Source: Pinguiococcus pyrenoidosus (taxonomy: Eukaryota > Sar > Pinguiophyceae > Pinguiochrysidales > Pinguiochrysidaceae). Taken from it: 39,965 bases of DNA. The stretch lies in assembly GCA_019677205.1 (NCBI GenBank), contig JAAMXY010004269.1, positions 1,285 to 41,249 of the forward strand, written 5' to 3'. A program made the translations under genes and the position numbers. Shown piece after piece: positions 37,701 through 39,965 of this stretch. The notes under the pieces were generated by a model. It was given only the letters and a program-made list of their open reading frames with translations. It ran no database searches and was not told the origin of the DNA. Position 1 is the stretch's first letter; the number at the start of each line of letters is the position of its first letter.

Positions 37701-39654
37701 TCGCCCACTCCTCCACGTGTTGGCTCTCGCACTCGTGGAGCGCGGCCATCATGTTGCTGTGCAGCTTCGCCACTTCGTGGGCCTCTTCGCGCTCCAGCAG
37801 CGCCGGATCCAGCGCCTGCAGCTTCTTCATGGGCATGTCGATGCGTTCCATCAACCCGCGGCACCAAACCAGCGCGCCGCTGCTGGGCGGCAGGTTGAAG
37901 AAGACGACCGGGTGCTCCTTGCCTTTGTTGAACTTCTCCTCGACCTTGCGAATGTCCGCTGCGTAGTTCTGCAGCAGGAGGAGGTACTTCTGGTCGAGCT
38001 CGTCCTTGATGTTCTCCCGCTTGATGAGGTCGCGGAAGCTCTCGAGAAGCCGAATCTGCCCGTCCAAGGTGCTGCTGTCGTCGAAGGCCAGGGAAATCAG
38101 CGCCGATAGGCGGCGCTCAAGCTCGGCCACCGACTCGCAGAAGGTCAGATAGTCGGTCTCGAAGGCCGTCTGGTTGATGTCCATGAGGTCGTAGTCCACC
38201 GCGCGGAAGCGACCGACCGCCAGCTGGAAGTCCGACGAGATGATCTGGATGGTCATCGTGAGCTCCTTGCCCTTCGTTCCGCCGATCTCAATATCGGCGA
38301 GGCGCTTGAACTGCAGCATGGTATTCACAATGTCCAGGCAGTCGTAGCAGCGCTCTAGGAACGCGTCGAGGCGCACGAACAAGGCGTTGTTCTGCACCCG
38401 CCAGGGGTTTGCCGGGCACTCCGCGTTGGCGATGTTCTTGTACTCGAAGTATGTGCTCTTGAAGGCGCTGCAGACGCGGAGGAGCTGCCGAAGCCTCTCG
38501 CGCGCGTCCTCGACCTCGCCGGTCTCTGCCGCCTCGAAGATGGCTGCCCCCGTGATGCAGCCCTGGGCCTGCTGGATGAGCGCGTTGCAGATCTCGCGGA
38601 TCAGCACCACGAGGTTCGAGGGCGCGTTGTAGTGCTTCGCGTTCTTCCAGATGAGCAGGATGATGTGCATCATGGGCTTGAAGATCTCCTGCAGCTCCTC
38701 GAAGTCCACGTTGGGCTTCTGCAGCTTCATGCACCAGCTCTCCAGCGTGCGCAGGTACTTGACGTTGTCGTTCGCCTCCACCTTGGCGTTGAAGACCTCC
38801 TTGCAGAGCCTCGAGAACTGCCGGGAGTAGCTCGACTGGTCCACGAGGCGGAGCAGGCGACGCACCGGGGCGCTCTGAAGCTGATCGCAGATGTCGTTCA
38901 GGTTCTGCGCCTTCCTGCTCCAGAAGGACAGCTCCATTTCGGGAGTGGGATGAAGACCTTGCTTCAGCAGCGCCTCGGGATCGCGGCGCAGCACGTCCCG
39001 AATCTGGTTGGTCCACGTGATGATGGCGCCCTCGAGCAGCGCCATCATGTTCTTCTGCTCGTCGGGCGACGTCTTCACGTCTCTCCCGACGCGTTGGTGC
39101 AACGCTTGCGGGATGACGCCTTCGGAGTGCGTGTCGAGGATGGGCAGCGGCAGGCGCGTCTCGCCCACGAGATTGCCGCACATGATGGTCGCGCTGGCCA
39201 CGAGGTTGTGGAGCTCCCCGACCACTTCTCTCGTGGTGACCTCTCCGCAGCGCCGCGTGAGCGCCTCGTCGGAGAGCGCCGCGAAGTACAGATGCCGCGT
39301 GAGGCACTGCAGCTGGCCAAAGGCCGTGCTGACGCCGTCGTCCGTCGGATGCCTGGCGGTCATGATCACCTCGGAGACGCCGGCCTGCAGGGCGCCCCTG
39401 TCGGCCAGCGGGCCGGCTCCCTTGCTGAAGCAGAGCAGGGTGCCCTTCATTTTCTCACTGGTGGCCGGTGACGTCGCCGCGTTGCCCATGGTGTCGAGGA
39501 CGAGCTGGCGGGGCACATCGGCGTTGAAGAAGCCCAGGATCTTCTCCTGCGTGTCTGGCCCCGAGAACGTCTTGCGCACGTTGGAAATCCGCGTCTCGTC
39601 GGCGTGGAGCTCCAGCCTCTCCAGCAGGTAGGCAACCCGGGGATCGGCCGCCAT
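25759..39654 (-). CDS. Axonemal outer-arm dynein heavy chain, beta type (DNAH9/11/17-like)
   Basis: Motor ATPase of the ciliary/flagellar outer dynein arm; it drives doublet sliding. The gene is one uninterrupted 13.9-kb exon encoding 4631 aa, near the family's usual 4500-4600. The tail covers about residues 1-1850 (DHC_N1 and DHC_N2). P-loops: AAA1 GPAGTGKT (1927-1934) with CFDEFNR; AAA2 GPAGCGKT (from 2238); AAA3 GAAGTGKT (from 2590) with FLDDINMP; AAA4 GVGGSGKQ (from 2935). The coiled-coil stalk and microtubule-binding domain follow (about 3150-3450, KPP motif near 3290), then AAA5, AAA6 (HWIVLNNVHLM) and the C-terminal domain. GYAGRTELPENLRALFR and YDWGLRAVKSVLRVAGSLKR are outer-arm beta signatures. 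All four P-loops look intact. The ATG at 39654 matches the family start region. Confidence 0.96.
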   Translation of the reverse strand: MAADPRVAYLLERLELHADETRISNVRKTFSGPDTQEKILGFFNADVPRQLVLDTMGNAATSPATSEKMKGTLLCFSKGAGPLADRGALQAGVSEVIMTARHPTDDGVSTAFGQLQCLTRHLYFAALSDEALTRRCGEVTTREVVGELHNLVASATIMCGNLVGETRLPLPILDTHSEGVIPQALHQRVGRDVKTSPDEQKNMMALLEGAIITWTNQIRDVLRRDPEALLKQGLHPTPEMELSFWSRKAQNLNDICDQLQSAPVRRLLRLVDQSSYSRQFSRLCKEVFNAKVEANDNVKYLRTLESWCMKLQKPNVDFEELQEIFKPMMHIILLIWKNAKHYNAPSNLVVLIREICNALIQQAQGCITGAAIFEAAETGEVEDARERLRQLLRVCSAFKSTYFEYKNIANAECPANPWRVQNNALFVRLDAFLERCYDCLDIVNTMLQFKRLADIEIGGTKGKELTMTIQIISSDFQLAVGRFRAVDYDLMDINQTAFETDYLTFCESVAELERRLSALISLAFDDSSTLDGQIRLLESFRDLIKRENIKDELDQKYLLLLQNYAADIRKVEEKFNKGKEHPVVFFNLPPSSGALVWCRGLMERIDMPMKKLQALDPALLEREEAHEVAKLHSNMMAALHECESQHVEEWARNIEAASQANLDLPLLIRHKSGHLQVNFSPALVRLLREVKYFLLLGISVPEAVLDIYAQAQQYRSFRCSLDLVSSSNNRALDSILPVEAPLIGPYLRNFNAKVQAGESRLNWKSNGITGFLDDVRSEMQTVENALATLKKTLNTTRDILGEWCARSALDRKPRPVELEEFDKHQRTLQKATYDAVKGRAKEIQALLKETSRTLRVSNTPEWFAYVNFINNVFIDGMAALMKKAFTALLEQLQIGAENTTSAPLLEVQMDLVGRAVQMQPPYKTPADAVEDGGRPASLESAIQDWINGFLHSCALVRRLDDPDGTFLREMRFEPTLLQLRAKISEALDANEDRFAVLLEEYESFRFLWDTDLASHFDDFSRRALLVSEDTDDVSIASHSTNGASVGDGASVHLDADCFPDCGLYDEEIDKIDSLRAACNSKSLVTDVGWLRVNTSRLQNSIMSIAALWKDKFLSHLQEQVVSRLQNFHEFVQGVYGNLDAIHGDDGVESPNISREDVMRVMKGIADVRRNARGASRLFRFSERALAVLKKHDVDLAEVRIVTGEAEHCVVQTYVEEARGMWEKLEKVSYQRREAILPLQLERVKELKVQLSKFHHTLYDFRQRFKHEAPFTFDGEGEEAYGMIDRFKEETCALKREAEEFNGLEDLFELDMTTWAAIDDTEKDLALLRVCWDYRVRVRETYKDWRSTLWFEIDAERLEDANKKLMKEVKRFASDNSVVKAWEVYKNIATDMKDMQNILPLISDLHSPSMRERHWTRVARVCDVPLVNPNAPRFSFDDMMKVQIADHIDEVFEIVETAQKELKIEKKLGVIDTAWQHLELQYPQHKDTEMVIVRRTDEIQEGLEAHQLELQGIMSMGSFMEYFRKDVESWQQRLGEVEETLKVWEKVGRSWAALESIFLASADIRAQLPDDTKRFEGIDSDFKELMQNASTEKNCLLACTVEGRAAELVNIWQRMELCQKSLNEYLNTKQGIYPRFYFVPKEALLDILANGTQPRKITRYLSDCYPALDDLHFLEMEDGTVSPNTVDRLIAKDGEEMTLQAPFTMEGEVERYLNQLTEVIQWTLRYELDNGLAKTADWEGSHPRHAWLFDFPAQVVLTGSQITWTEETQTALEEFEGGADDALRRYVSVCHDRLVKLIDLVLGDLNRGDRTKILTLITLDVHSRDIVQKLSDEKVEGPSAFLWQQQLRFYAHGPFKDGDTATAGTPTPNAADPMALYNVQINITDFSTKYNFQWIGNTPRLVITPLTDRCYITLTMALRLYRGGAPAGPAGTGKTETTKDLARALAVDVYVLNCSDQMNYQTLGDIFRGLVQMGGWGCFDEFNRISIDVLSVVATQISCVQDAIIRYAEPANRDPELMSLPAGTPPVCVGEFDFEGDNIRLVPICGFFITMNPGYAGRTELPENLRALFRDCAMIRPDLQPICENMLMAEGFQTARQLATKFVTLYKLSDDLLSKQRHYDWGLRAVKSVLRVAGSLKRADIAEAKQQQRERCTEAQILKRALRDFNLPKIPSVDEPIFLRLIDDLFIGVEVEPKLDEALKGYVETVSASQGLQADDVFVRKCLNFQELLDVRHSVMILGPAGCGKTTMWQTLLEAKNVADGGAKKVAIAETVNPKSVTSNELYGYMTLAKEWKDGVLSIIMRNMTKNIAEAGFGKHQTTKWIVLDGDIDAVWIESMNTVMDDNKVLTLVSNERIPLSEDMRLVFEINSLKNATPATVSRAGILYVNETDVGWRPMVDSWIQRRPRTNERSALPALFDKYVDAVNEQLRKGFPTVLPMRVINKVGTLLGILGPLLDALSDEACVAERIESAFVFSTVWAFGGCLQTDKTEDFRRRFSETVLSMFSPRLLANSIAASAGGSGAIPKTVFDFLYDTTADAFTPWSIPAYESVVIGGAPGETPFSMITVATQESTRLRYLLNVFTSQHSAVLLAGAAGTGKTQLMGEFLGNLNPDKFLSTAISMSYYTDSMTLQREIESAIDKRNGRTFGPPPTKHMVYFLDDINMPYVEEYGTQNAISLLTQQMGYGSVFDRDDLTMRKIVVDIQFTACMNPSAGSFVICERAQRRFATFSCAMPTAEDLTTVYASILKGHLAVGFEDAVLNSAAAVVNASIKVLERVRDAFLPSAIKFMYTWNMREISRVFQGVCLGTPKTLQSSKDLWRLWAHESHRVYGDRMLSGEETERFSQILSEVVKGEVGAEGANAIEVEPLIFTNFAPGAHGGYQEEETLETLQKVLDTRLEEYNETFAVMDLVLFKQAAEHVARIARMLSTPGGHALLVGVGGSGKQSLCRLAAFIGGHTVKQLQVTATFGIEDFKESLRSFINLAGVKNTPMVFLITDGQIVHERFLIDINALLTRGWVPGLFTADDVDSMLSAVRTDAKGHGVPDTREAMVAFFQQRLLCNLHLVVACSPVGETFRRRARRFPGLVNNCAIDFFHPWDHDALLSVAERFLQSLEIDIEDVDHAELRTNLAQHMAGQHLSTAEASESYRRIQRRYNYVTPKSFLELVSFYKHLVGAKRQEVQSSIDRLDSGLSTLLKTSADVTELKADLELRLVEVAEKKQKTEELLGVMGVQQEQASKEAEKANVEAEKATIASGEAAKVEEQASESLAEAEPAMRAAASAVDVLEKAMLVELKGFSKPPSGVDKVTDAVLIMVYHEAQKKLTWKRAQQMMSRVDAFKADLASFDANHIDESIISRVSKYIEDPSFTPEIMSGKSAAAGNLCTWVVNVYRYNRIYVNVKPLMDSLEAARAKKAAAQASLDAAMSKVQAVEAKVEELRQSFTNATEEKQRVEEDAQACLNRLELAERLVNGLASENVRWTHEIADMRKNEANVLGDCLLAAGFVSYVGAFDHEIRENLCSQLWRPDLVERAIPLSEGKDLLRILSDEGTDAKMIQEGLPSDRVSLENGAIINQCQRWPLIIDPQAQGIRWLREKEKDNAEIVQLSAKHWLRKLENAVTNGTGLIIENLGEDIDPILEPVLSRSVYKRGRNLFINLGGEEREYHPKFRLYLQTKLTNPHYKPEIAAQCTLVNFIATEKGLEDQLLARVVGVEKPELEREAQALQVQFQAYKIELVSLEDNLLERLANAPEDILGDVPLIEGLEATKAKAVEIGAAVLKGRETEVEINVAREKYRPAAAEAAMLYFIVVQLYTVDHMSQYSLDAFLTFFYKSISKLPPPESMAEDVRVEELRKSLRITIYTWVSRGLFERHKLIFLAQICFSLLQRRSIAAAETCGFSEADFGFLLRGPRVAEEEASPIPWLPDEQWNACKSLAQLEGFSSLCNDMLEAAPRFKEWFNHATPEAEKLPLEWAQLDREPFRKVLVVRCLRPDRTVVSLRSFIRDTLPAGDSYVDCDQSLNSFEILEQSYYDSNADTPIYFILSPGADIMTDINALAEKNDMPKGVRYHSVSMGQGQDVIAEALLEAAHRDGHWIVLNNVHLMPKWLAELEKRLDSYKEDGSHPRFRLFFSSDPSKTIPIGILNRCIKLTNEAPSGLKANLKRALTTFAPAYIDSAESRVKSILFGLCYFHAVMIERKTYFPLGFNIRYPFSKGDLIDSAKCLQNYMDNSLGGGKIPWDDLKYIFGRIMYGGKVTDDKDAIMVSAYLDFYMKDSLLDETELCPFAEFASPPFSFMSPAPTSYDKYMQHIEQNVTSETPLALGLHPNAEIDFRTSQSLELFTAIVELQPRQTSGTAATQSPQQVAEGAASDILERFSDKQFDLDEVRSALDGDVGPFQVVFMQEMDILNRLIQEMKRSLVELGQGLRGELTMSDKMDQLCRDLFSDRVPASWQKLSWSSTRGCTSWLLDLTKRYDQLDSWAQALPNPTPKVTWISGLANPMSFLTAIRQVNAQRLGAELDKLETITIVTKKMKAESVEAADREGAHITGMYLQGARWNPSDHTVDTSAPKEMFSDMPIITVRVRDASSVDRNKEALSQYNCPVYKTRQRGPTFVFWAQLPTSSPPARWTLASVAMVMDKL

Positions 39655-39965
39655 TCTGCTGGCTCCTCACTGGCAGTCACGTAGCCTCCCCTGCCTCGAA
39701 CGTGACCGAAACCTGTCTGTCTACTCAAGCTCGTCCAAGGCGGCCGCAAAAGTGATGTGTCGCGTTGCCGAAGCCGTGCAGGACGCCTTTGTTCTTCGAG
39801 TTGGACGCTGCAGAGGCCGGAACTCGCGCAGTTTAGGAAACGTTCCGTTTCCCGGAAGGCAACCAATCAGGGAGCGGTATCCGAGCGCGTCCGTTGCGAA
39901 TTTCAATTTGGGTCCGATCCTCCGATCCCCAACCGGAATGCGCCCGCCGGTATGATTGAAACCAG
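39655..39965 (-). promoter_or_regulatory. Upstream region of the dynein gene
   Basis: 311 nt to the window edge, presumed promoter and 5' UTR of the dynein heavy chain. A CCAATCAGGG element (CCAAT, near 39860) is about 200 nt upstream of the start. No other gene is supported. Confidence 0.45.

Overview
This is a gene-dense, GC-rich stretch of a eukaryotic nuclear genome, most likely from a photosynthetic, flagellated alga with a secondary red-type plastid (a stramenopile/ochrophyte is my first choice; haptophyte or cryptophyte are alternatives). Evidence: short GT-AG spliceosomal introns (about 58-230 nt, 23 proposed here); an axonemal outer-arm dynein heavy chain; and four proteins with a hydrophobic secretory signal followed by a basic, Ala/Ser-rich transit-like stretch (dioxygenase, acetylornithine aminotransferase, DUF3593/DUF2499 protein, ALB3). 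Two of those four have a Phe at the expected signal cleavage point, as in the ASAFAP motif of stramenopile and cryptophyte plastid proteins. No transposons, rRNA, tRNA or CRISPR arrays were seen.

Layout, left to right: a 5'-truncated RecQ helicase with two GRF zinc fingers (+, 2-3688); a nucleotide-sugar transporter in five exons (+, 4034-5329); a GlnT-type glutamine synthetase with an organelle-type presequence (+, 6070-7823); SUMO-activating enzyme subunit UBA2 (-, 8011-10066); an unrecognised 199-aa protein (+, 10921-11520); a membrane-anchored serine racemase/threonine dehydratase-like enzyme (-, 11845-12957); a plastid-targeted TauD/TfdA-type Fe(II)/2-oxoglutarate dioxygenase (+, 13441-15144); a plastid-type acetylornithine aminotransferase (-, 15357-16910); a DUF3593-DUF2499 membrane protein (+, 17439-19230); a six-exon coiled-coil protein of unknown function (-, 19322-22114); the HORMA protein REV7/MAD2L2 (-, 22637-23308); the thylakoid insertase ALB3 (+, 23954-25447); and a 13.9-kb intronless outer-arm dynein beta-type heavy chain (-, 25759-39654).

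From UBA2 rightwards the genes mostly alternate in strand, giving short convergent 3' gaps (91-324 bp) and divergent promoter regions (about 480-850 bp). Four of the six genes between 6 and 17 kb act on amino acids or nitrogen (glutamine synthetase, serine racemase, 2OG dioxygenase, acetylornithine aminotransferase), a loose grouping that may be chance. The plastid genes (ALB3, DUF protein, aminotransferase, dioxygenase) and genome-maintenance genes (RecQ, REV7, UBA2) are otherwise housekeeping. I do not see a convincing wholly new system; the best leads are the RecQ/GRF architecture, the GlnT-type synthetase, the anchored racemase beside the plastid dioxygenase, the DUF3593-DUF2499 fusion, and two proteins I cannot assign. 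All exon joins are read by eye from splice signals, frame and family similarity, with no transcript evidence.
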